Source: Ichthyophis bannanicus
Lineage: Eukaryota > Chordata > Amphibia > Gymnophiona > Ichthyophiidae
DNA length: 64,000 bases
Reading direction: 5' to 3'
Assembly (NCBI GenBank): GCA_033557465.1
Contig: CM066034.1
Location: forward strand, 412,092,159 to 412,156,158
The notes under the pieces are model-generated. The model saw only the letters and a list, made by a program, of their open reading frames with translations. It searched no databases and had not been told where the DNA came from. Shown here in pieces: positions 55,749 to 64,000 of this stretch. The translations under genes were made by a program, and so were the position numbers. The number at the start of each line of letters is the position of its first letter. Within the stretch, counting starts at the first letter, position 1.

Positions 55749-55958
55749 CTGCTGCTTTACGGCAGCGCTTCCCAAATCCGGTCCAGTTTTGCATCACACT
55801 GTTCGGGTCTTCCTGCTGTCCCTCATGAATATGCATGAGCTACATCTACATGCCGTGGGGGTGGTGCATAGATATACAGCACAGGCATTTGTATGAGTGG
55901 CAGCATGGAACCTGACTGGTGTGTGGCCCACCAGGACTGCATTTGGGGGATTCTGCTG
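55749..55958. repeat. central foldback, element 4
   Basis: Uninterrupted imperfect hairpin with loop near CATGAATATGCATGAG. The arms share CTGCTTTACGGCAG and CCAGGACTGCATTTGG-type sequence. Confidence 0.6.
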
Positions 55959-56095
55959 TAGGTTCTGCCCCTGTTCATGGTGTCTGTGCTCAGTGGGGTA
56001 AAAGATAGATGTATTAACATTGCATATGTCCTCGTCACGAAGGGTGTGTCCTTACTGTCACTGTTTATTTGTGGGGAAAATATGTGGGCAGGATT

Positions 56096-56180
56096 GGCGG
56101 TAGCCCCAGCTGGTCTCTGAACCTGTGACCTTCTGTTCTTGCATGCACTGTCTGTGTGCACTGCACCACCGTGTAGCCAC
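56096..56180 (-). promoter_or_regulatory. tRNA-like module Ia, element 4
   Basis: On the minus strand box A-like TGGCTACACGGTGG and a damaged box B GGTTCAGAGACC. Confidence 0.5.
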
Positions 56181-56557
56181 AGATTGGCTGAATTCCCTGG
56201 ATAGTCCATGACTGTGGATCCAGCAGGGGGTGTCTGTTGCTGTGGACTGTGCCAGTCTGCACATGGCTAGGCCTCTGTCTTCCGTGGCTAGCGGCCACTG
56301 CCCCCTGCACACATGTACTCGTCCGCCAACATGCTGGCATGAGCTTCTCTCAGAGAAAGCAGATGACCTGATTGCAATGTGTCAGTACGGGACTGCATTT
56401 GGGTGACTTGGCTGTAGGTATTGCCCATTGTTGTGGTGTGTGTGTGGTGTTGGGTAAAATATGGGTGATCTCCCCATGCCTATGTTCCCTGCAAGACAGG
56501 GGTGTGTGTGCTATCGTTGTTCAGTGGTGGGTAAAATATATGGCCAGGGCTGGAAGG

Positions 56558-56631
56558 TGCCCCAGCTGGGATTTGAACCTCTGACCCTAGAGGTACTGGC
56601 TCTGTCCGCTGCACCACACTGTGGCCACAGG
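56558..56631 (-). promoter_or_regulatory. tRNA-like module Ib, element 4
   Basis: On the minus strand TGGCCACAGTGTGG and exact box B GGTTCAAATCC (within 56568-56579). Confidence 0.6.
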
Positions 56632-57440
56632 GACAGTGCAGTCCCTGGAGATAGTAACATGGCAGGATGGAGTCGCAAAGCCTGCTGTGTGCATTTCTAC
56701 TGTGGGCTCCTTCACCCTGTCTGGTGACAAACGTGCAAGTAAAGCCCACAGATGACCACGGGAAAAGGGGGATAAAATATAACCAAGCTGGGCTACAGTG
56801 ATATTAATGGGCAAACATGGAAAACACTCCCAGGACAGCTCCAGAAAAAGGGAAATGTTTTTTGGACGAGTCTCCGCTCCGTACACCTTTCCATAAATCA
56901 TTTTGTTTTGGAGCTTTTCTGGGTGTGTTTTCTAGTTTTGCCCATCACTATAACTGTTCCCCAACTGAATTACTATTTTTAATATTGTTGTGGTGGTCAT
57001 TTTCTATTTTTAATTGCACTTTTGTGCTGTGCAAATGTATCACACTGCTCACGTTTTGCAGGTTTCCCCGGTTGTGCTGTACATTGCTGACGTAAATGGT
57101 TTCTCTTCCCTTTAAATCCCCTCTACCGCGTGTGGTTCACTCGCGCTATTTTTGCAATGGAAATTAGGCCCCGCAACTGTGCGAGGGGCCTCTCCCCTCC
57201 CCTTCCCCGCCCATTAACCCCGTCTCTCCGCCCCTCCGGGGCCTTCCTCCGCCCTCCGTAGGCCTTTCCACGCCTCTATCGGACATTTACGGGCCCGTAC
57301 TTGTGCGGGGCTCATTAGTGTGACGCGCACGTGTGCGGGGGTTCGACGCACATTTGCGGGGCGCTTAAGAGCACTTAAGTGCTGCTTTTAGTGCGCTATT
57401 TTGCGCGGCGCAAAATAGCGGTTTTTAGTAAACATGCCCC

Positions 57441-58150
57441 TAAGTCAAAATGGCTTCCCCTCTGGTCGGTTCATGAACCAGCTGCTCTAAGAAGCAGTCA
57501 TTTATTTCATCTAGAAACTTTATCTCCCTAGAATGTCCTGCCATGACACTGACCCAGTCAATACTGGGGTAATTGAAATCACCCACTATTATTACTATTC
57601 TGTAACTTTTGTTAGCTTCCCTGATTTGTTTAAGCATTTCATCATCCATTTGTTCATTCTGGCCAGGCGGTCGATAGTACAACCCCACTGCCATCGCTTA
57701 CCCCTTCCCGTTTTACATAGAATTTCAATTTTAAAGTACTATTGGAAATGTGTATGTTCACTGTTTATTGTAAACCGTGCTGATGCTGAATAGCGCGGTA
57801 TAGAAGAGACTTTAAATAAATAAATAAAATAAAAATCCATAGAGATTCTACAGAGAATTTTGTTTCCTGCAAAACTTGAATCCTTTGTGACTCAATGCCC
57901 TCTCTAACATAGAGCGCAACCCCTCCAACAATTTGATCAGCTCTATCATTACGATATAGTTTGTACCCATGTGTCACATTGTCCCACAGGTTGTCCTCCT
58001 TCCACCATGTTTCTGAGTTATCAATCATATCTAACTTCTCATTTAGTGCTATATATTCTAATTCTCCCAGCTTAATTTTAGACTTCTAGCATTTGCATAC
58101 AAGCATTTTAGAGACTGCATTTTATTCATATTAATCTGGTTATCTAGTTT
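57441..58150 (-). pseudogene. CR1 copy B, ORF2 endonuclease
   Basis: The minus strand encodes ETWWKEDNLW and GGVALYVREG (58028-57840). After a short L2 tail (57755-57835, plus strand, ending AAATAAATAAATAAAAT) come YYRPPGQNE and VGDFNYPSIDW, then the end of the APE endonuclease. Element 4 separates it from the reverse transcriptase. Confidence 0.8.
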
Positions 58151-59165
58151 AAAAGCTGCTCTGTCTCCTTTTTAAAGGTTAATGCCAGCAGCCGGGTTCC
58201 ATCCCAATCAAGGTGAAGCCCATCCCTTCAGAAGAGCCCCTCCTTTCCCCAGAATGTTCCCCAGTTCCTAACAAATCCCAAACCCTCATCCTTGCACCAT
58301 TGTCTCATCAACGCATTGAGACCCCAGAACTCTGCTTGTCTTTTGGTTCCTGCGCGTGGAACGGGAAGCATTTTGGAGAATGCTACCCTGAAAGTTCTGG
58401 ATTTCAACTTCCTACCTAAAAGCCTAAATTTGGCCTCCAGAACTTCCCTACCACATTTTCTTATGTCATTGGTACAGACATGAACCAAGACAGCAGACTC
58501 CTCCCCAGCACTATCTAAGACCTTGTCTAGGTGGCGCATGAGGTCCGCTACCTTCAAAATGGGCAGGCATGTTACCAGGCGATACTCACGTCCACCAGCC
58601 ACCCAGCTATCTACATGCCTAATGATTGAATCACCAACTATAACAGCTGTCCTAACCCTTTCCTCATGGGCACCTGGCCCTGGAGAAACCTCCTCGGTGT
58701 GAGAGGGTTTTATATCACCTGGACAACAGGTCCTAGCTGGAGGATCACTTCCTGCCACACCAGGAATGTTCTCCTGTCACATGACCTCTCTCCTCCATGG
58801 CAACAGGTATGCTGCCAGACTGGAGGTGGGACTTCAGGACTATATCCCTGTAGGTCCTGTCTATATACCTCCCTGTCTTCCTTATGTCTTCCAAGTCTGC
58901 TACTCTATCCTCCAGAGATTGGACTTGTTCCCTGAGAGCAAAGAGCTCCTTGCACCTTGTGCACACGTAAGACCCCTCACCAACTGGGAGAAAATTATAC
59001 ATGTGACACTCAATGCAAAAGACTGGAAAGCCCCCATTTCGCTGCTGGACTGCTGCCTGCATCTTCATTTTAAGGTTGTGTTTAGATGTTTAATTTCTTT
59101 ATTTACTAATGTTTGCTGGGGATACTTATACTAATAAAACTATTCCTAATACGTTTAATGTACTT
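58151..59165 (-). pseudogene. CR1 copy B, 5' end and ORF1
   Basis: ORF1 starts at about 59068 (MKMQAAVQQ...). The N-terminal zinc-finger-like region has CIECH...CTRC, followed by a heptad region (LREQVQSLEDRVADLE). One frameshift near 58750 leads into the esterase, with VGDSIIRHV (catalytic Ser), VHVCTNDI and, past a stop, the GLHL block. This gives the layout that the hAT insertion hides in copy A. The element start is near 59165 (shared GTATCCCCAGCAAAC). Confidence 0.85.
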
Positions 59166-59579
59166 TGTTCACCTGAAGTTTAATTAATCTCATGTCCTTA
59201 ATGTATGCTGATGAGAATAAACAGCTGCACCTGAGAGTGAATATGGCACCTCCTTTCCTTTAAGAGGTTTAAGCACCTATAAAGCTACGATTATCCCAGG
59301 TGTGGGTGGGTGTCGGGTAGGGAGGGAGGGAAAGAAGACTTATTAAAAGCTGGCTGCTACACGGTACCCTGTCCTGTGTTTCTAAGGTAATCTGTGATCT
59401 ATCTCCAGGGTGAGTCCCACAGTCCTTGCTTGGATAGACGGAGTCTTGGGTTCTAAATTTAACCAGAAAGCTCTATTCATTGTTTTAAATTTAAACTGAA
59501 AGCTCTTTGCTGCTACTATGCCCTGACTGATTTAACAAATACACTTGGTTCACAGATTAATCAGCTTTAATCTAAAGAA
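59166..59579. other. unassigned DNA
   Basis: No gene or known repeat was recognised. It may hold upstream CR1 promoter sequence, but copy A does not show a clear match. Confidence 0.35.
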
Positions 59580-60798
59580 TTCCCTTTTCCCCAAGATTTA
59601 GTAAATTTCCCAGTAGTAATTACTTACAATTGCAGATCTCTCTCCAGAAGTAGCAGTCCCCTTTTGTAGTCCTCTAGAAAACCTTTACAGATCAGATAAC
59701 TAGTTTCCTCAAAGACAGCAATACTTTTCACCCTTGTCAGTCTGGTTTCCAAACCACACTAGTAGCCCTGAAGAATGACAGTATTCCATCTTTATAGTCT
59801 TAAAGACATCATGCTCATTGAAATGGACTTCAGTGCGGAATTTTGCATTAATGATCATTCTCTCCTGTTTGAAGACTTGGAGCACATGGGCATTTCTGGC
59901 CTAGTCCTAAACTGATGTTGTTCCTCTTTCATTAAAAGGATCTACCATGTGATAGTTCATAATTAATCCTCCTCAATTCATCCACTATCATATGGTGTAC
60001 CCCAAGGATCAATTTTAGCCCCCACTCTATTTAATATCTTCATTGTTCCTCTTGCGGCACCAATCCAGGATCTAAGGATCATGCATATATCTATGCAGAT
60101 GTCTTCAGCTCTTGATTACAAATAATTTATGGGATGTTCAGTTCATTAAATAATTTTCAGAATAAGATTTAAAAAACTTTCTCCTGGATAGAAGACAATA
60201 GATTAATCCTAAACCTTCAAAAGTCTGAAGCTCTGGATATCATTCTTGGAAAAACCATTATTTTTTCACCCTCAGATTAGTCATAGCAGAGATGCAGTCA
60301 ATAATTCTATAATGTCACTGGTAGTGGTATGGGACAGTAAGCTATCTTTTACCCAAAAACCAGTTAAGAGGTCCCAGATAGCTCTTAGAAGGATCAGATC
60401 TCTGAAACCTTTCTTTTATCAAAAGACATTAAAAGCTCTACTTCATACCCTTGTAATTAATTGCTCAGATTAATGCAACTCATTACTTGCTGGCACCCAG
60501 CAATATCAACTGAAGAGGCTCCAGCTTATCCAGAATGTGGTCATAAAGCTTATCTACAACACCAAAAAAAATATGATCACATAACATCTTTGCTTATTGA
60601 ATAGTACTGGCATCCAGTTGCAAGTAGGATCCTGTTTAAAATCTTAATATTCACTTACTGCACTTACTACACTGACTTTCCAATTCATCTTAACTCAATT
60701 TTGATTCTCTGTTGTCCATAACATACTTTAGGATTCTCTCAGGCAAACTATTTAACAATTCCTTCAAAAGCAGAGCTATGATTACCTTTGTTCTCTTT
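59580..60798 (+). pseudogene. L2-type LINE fragment
   Basis: Successive frames give CQSGFQTT-like, then YGVPQGSILAPTLFNIF-like (motif B, near 59995) and a damaged YADD (YADVF). IALRRIRSLKPF and CNSLLAG...KRLQLIQN follow, then the L2 C-terminal region. Many stops. It is cut by element 5 at 60799. Confidence 0.7.
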
Positions 60799-60842
60799 GG
60801 GGTATGTTTACTAAACTGCGCTAATGTGCGCTGCGCACTTGA

Positions 60843-60870
60843 GCATGCGCTAAGGTACCTTAGCGCATGC
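60843..60870. repeat. perfect 28-bp subterminal palindrome, element 5
   Basis: A perfect palindrome with half-site GCATGCGCTAAGGT centred on GGTACC, 44 bp inside the left end. Confidence 0.95.
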
Positions 60871-62001
60871 CAATGTCGTGTACGGGACCCAAATATTCAC
60901 GCTCATGTGTGTGGCGCTCATGTGCGCGGCACGCCAATGTGCGATGAAGGCATGGAAAGGCTCCCGGAGGGCGGGGGAAGGCTCCCCAGGGGCGGAGAGA
61001 AGGGGTCAATGGGTGGAGAGTAGGAGGGGAGAGGCTCCCCGCACCTGAGCGAGGCTGAAATCTGATGGAAAAAATACCGCGAGTGAAAACCTCGCGTTAG
61101 AGCCGATTTAAAGGGAAGAGAAACCATTTCTGTCAGCAATGAACAGCAAACCCAGGGAAACCAACAAAAAGTGATAAGTGTGATACATGTGCACAGAACA
61201 AAAGGGCAAATAAACATTGAAAAGGACCCCAACAAAATATAAAAAAATCATAATCAAGCTGGGCAATAGTGATAGTAATGGGAAACATAAAAAAACACTC
61301 CCAAGAAAGCCCCAAAAAATAAATATGAATTTTTGAAGGGTCCACGCTCCGTCCCCATACAAGGTGAATGATCCCACAGTGAAATAGCACTGATCAGGGT
61401 TTCCCTCTCCATTAGACAGGTTTCCTATGGCATGCACATGTTCCACAACAGCAGGGTGGGCATGTCGGAATGGGCAACTGGACAGATGCTGGGAAAGGGG
61501 ATACAGAGGGCTGCAGGCGGCACATGCTGTGGTGCAGCTGGGGCACAGTGCGGACTAGGCAGAAGCCTAGGTGGAACTTAGGAATGCTGAAACTGAACAG
61601 CAGCCAGACAGCAACTGATGAGGGCCCAACATGGGCACGAGAGTGTTTATCCCAGTGTCACAGGGGATAGTACCCAGCAGGTACCCCCAAGGGCACAGAA
61701 CATTAGCAGGCGGTTTTGGGGGGAAGCGTGGACGCCTATGCAGGCACCCCTACCCCAGAACATGCACCATAGGCAGCCGCCTACCTGCACACTGGATGGC
61801 TTGAGACTGCACACCACCAGCACCACCAGCAGAAAGGCATGTCAGCATGATGGTAGAAGTGTACTGGTGGTGGAGGGCGGCAGTGGCAGCTGCCCAGAGC
61901 CGACCAAGGCCTAACCCTGTGTAGGTGGGTGCCATGCACTGCAACAGACAGGCTCTGTCTGACAAACAGTCATGGTATCTCCAGGGACTGCACTGTCTCT
62001 G

Positions 62002-62076
62002 TGAGCACAGTGTGGTGCGGTGAGCCCAGCCAGTGTGTTCAGGAGCAGAATGTCACAAGTTCAAGTCCCAGCTGGG
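62002..62076 (+). promoter_or_regulatory. tRNA-like module Ia, element 5
   Basis: Box A-like TGAGCACAGTGTGG and box B AGTTCAAGTCCC (one change). Confidence 0.5.
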
Positions 62077-62457
62077 GCTACTGCCAATCCAGTCCCCATA
62101 TTTTACCCGCTACCAAACCGTGATAGTAAGGACAAATCTTTATTGCAGAGAACATACGCATGGTTCAAACGCCTATATTTTACCCCACCGAGCACAGACA
62201 CCAGAAACATGTGCATTACCTGGAGCAGAGTCCCCCAAATTCAGTCCTGGAGGGCCACAAATCATTCAGGTTTTATGCTGTCTCCAATATAAGGCCATGT
62301 CAGCATGGTGGCAGAGGGGTACTGTTGGTGGAGGGGGCAGTGGCAGCTGCCCAGAGCAGACCATGGCCTAGCCCTGTGTAGGTGGGTACCATGCACTGCA
62401 ACAGACAGGCCCTGCCAGTCAAACAGTCATGGTATCACCAGGGAATGCACTGTCTCT

Positions 62458-62532
62458 GTGGCAACACGGTGGTGCAGTGCACACAACCAGTGTGTTTGGA
62501 GGCAGAAAGTCAGAGGTTCAAGTCCCAGCTAT
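62458..62532 (+). promoter_or_regulatory. tRNA-like module Ib, element 5
   Basis: Box A-like TGGCAACACGGTGG and exact box B GGTTCAAGTCC (62515-62525). Confidence 0.6.
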
Positions 62533-62682
62533 GGTGCCTGCCAACCCAGTCCCCATATTTTAGCCACTACTACAACGTGCTAATACAGACAGAACCTTTA
62601 TTGCAGATGACGTAAACATGCCCAAAACACCTACATTTTACCCTACAGAGCAAAGACACCATAAACAGGCGCATTACCTAGA

Positions 62683-62890
62683 GCAGAGTCTCCCAAATGC
62701 AGTCCTGGAGGGCCAAACACCATTCAGGTTCCATGCTGCCTCTAATAAAGATGCCTGTGCTGCATATCTATGCACCGCACCCATGGTATGCAGATCTATC
62801 ACATGAATATTCATGAGGGACAGCATGAAAACCCGAACAGTGTTTGGCACACCAGGACTGGAGTTGGGAACCTCTGCCGTAAAGCAGCAG
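62683..62890. repeat. central foldback, element 5
   Basis: Uninterrupted hairpin with loop near ATGAATATTCATGAGG, showing the structure that is broken in elements 1 and 2. Confidence 0.7.
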
Positions 62891-63206
62891 TCAACAGGGG
62901 CAGACACACCCACACCCACACCCACAGGCTCCATTAGCCAATGCCTCCTGGAGAGGCAGGACATTGGGCCCTGCGTGCATCTCCCAATACTAGCCCTTGC
63001 ATACCCTAGCAATGCCACCCTACACCTGGGAATATGGTACACAGCTATCAAATGTTTGCTATGATTACTGGCAGATACCAATCCCTACGTTAAGCACAGT
63101 TTGCTGATTGAGCTCCATCATAGCAACCTTTCTGCTGTCTGTGGGGTGTGCTTCAGGTCTGGTCTCTGACAGTGTTTACCACCCTGGGGAGTGACCCCCA
63201 ACAGTA

Positions 63207-63629
63207 TTGCGTACCATATCCATGCCTGTACTGTGCCCAGGACTGGTGTGGTGGCCAGGGCTGCTAAACTCCTCTAGAGTAGCACAATGCTTGCATAGGT
63301 GTGGGAGTGTGTGTCTGTCTATCCAGTGTGTGGTGGCTGCAAACACCCTCCACAGCCCACACTGCCAGCACTGTTGCCAGTATTGGCTTGCCAAAGTGCA
63401 TAATGAGGAGCAAGGTACCATGGGTATAGCCCGGACAGGGTGGCTTGGCCAGGATGCATCTGCACAGGGCATAGGGCACTGGCTGGGACATTTTAGTGCC
63501 TGGCCACCACCTGAACAGACAGGATGGCCACAGCATGTCCTGCTGGGAGATCACTCTCACCCTGACTGTGCAGTGACCACAGCATGCCTAGGCACCCCCA
63601 TAGTGCTATATAGTATTCCTCTTATGTGA
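63207..63629 (+). other. 140-codon frame conserved with element 2
   Basis: Equivalent of 20900-21319, open over its whole length with one extra codon. Cys- and Trp-rich, no known domain. See the finding on this pair. Confidence 0.25.
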
Positions 63630-64000
63630 TATTTATGGGTTTCCTTTTGGGGCCCAGTCACTGACTTATCTGCTTGGTGTGTGTGCTGACATCCCAGGTT
63701 TGGGTGCACGCATTTCCACCAGGAACATGCACTATGTATTATGCACTATGGACTAGCTAGCATACTGTTTGCAGTTGGTATGTGTCTTGATGGAGTGCCT
63801 TGCAGGGTGCAGCAGCTGAAGGCTTGCTGCAGGAGAATATCAGATAGTGGTGGGGTGCAGCTTAGCATATCATGCCCTAATGTCTGTCTGCTATTGTGTT
63901 ATGGATGTGTACAGAGCTGTATTGACTGCCCTGTAGGTGTCTGTTCCCCAGCAGGACCTGGGTTGATGGTCCCCTCTACTGCCACCATTGCCGGGAGGTA

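Larger units (their letters stand above)
53194..57440 (-). mobile_element. element 4 of the 4-kb TIR family, inverted
   Basis: GGGGCATGTTTACTAAA is exactly repeated in inverse at the two ends (17 bp). A perfect TAA duplication (53191-53193 and 57441-57443) flanks it. It sits in the endonuclease region of CR1 copy B, which reads on across it. It carries no foreign insertion and so gives the native length, 4,247 bp. Modules: IIIa, IIIb, array foldback, II, central foldback, Ia, Ib. Confidence 0.85.
60799..64000 (+). mobile_element. element 5 of the 4-kb TIR family (runs off the window)
   Basis: Starts GGGGTATGTTTACTAAACTG. It follows element 2 closely through the window end. It has an extra direct duplication of about 457 bp (61836-62292 and 62293-62750), giving two type I modules. 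The foldback is intact. The right end, array and modules II and III lie outside. Confidence 0.75.

Noticed and set aside
1..64000. CRISPR arrays or bacterial operons
   Set aside because: The tandem repeats lack spacer-type variation, and the LINE, SINE and hAT content is that of a vertebrate genome.

Overview
This window is vertebrate repeat DNA with no host gene that I can recognise. Almost everything identifiable is a transposable element, often inserted inside another one. The mix is CR1 and L2 LINEs, an L1/Tx1-like LINE, Penelope-like elements with GIY-YIG endonuclease and hammerhead motifs, piggyBac, hAT, PIF/Harbinger-like elements, tRNA-type SINE pieces and retroviral LTR-like sequence. 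It suggests a large amphibian genome. The CR1 and SINE sequences look most like those I associate with caecilians. That is an inference from recall and was not tested by a search.

Layout. 1-3,899: LTR-like sequence with a tRNA-Lys-type primer-binding site and a 30-bp leader repeat, then AT-rich unassigned DNA. 3,900-9,619: element 1 of a large TIR family ('the 4-kb family'), interrupted by a 1.53-kb TG...CA solo-LTR candidate. 9,620-13,205: degenerate L2 and a Penelope terminal piece with a hammerhead motif. 13,206-30,178: one full-length CR1 (copy A, plus strand), broken by a hAT element with satellite and palindrome, by elements 2 and 3 of the 4-kb family, and by a small TTAA MITE. 30,620-37,845: CR1 copy C containing a nearly intact L1/Tx1-like LINE (minus strand). 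37,846-38,276: a PIF/Harbinger-type MITE. 38,574-43,880: CR1 copy D with a GTF2IRD2-type hAT, tandem repeats and a chimeric CR1/L2 duplicate. 45,142-59,165: full-length CR1 copy B (minus strand), broken by a piggyBac element that carries a Penelope element, and by element 4. 59,580-60,798: L2. 60,799-end: element 5, cut by the window edge.

The most unusual content is the 4-kb family: five copies in 64 kb, with GGGGTATGTTTACTAAAC-type terminal inverted repeats and a TAA/TTA target duplication at two copies. No recognisable transposase is present. Each complete copy has a shared internal order: subterminal GC-rich palindromes, one or two tRNA-like modules with box A and box B, a central foldback, a second tRNA-like module, a foldback made of a 12-bp array, and one or two more tRNA-like modules in reverse. 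Elements 1, 2 and 5 lie in + orientation; 3 and 4 are inverted. I found no description of such a composite in memory, and could not search for one.
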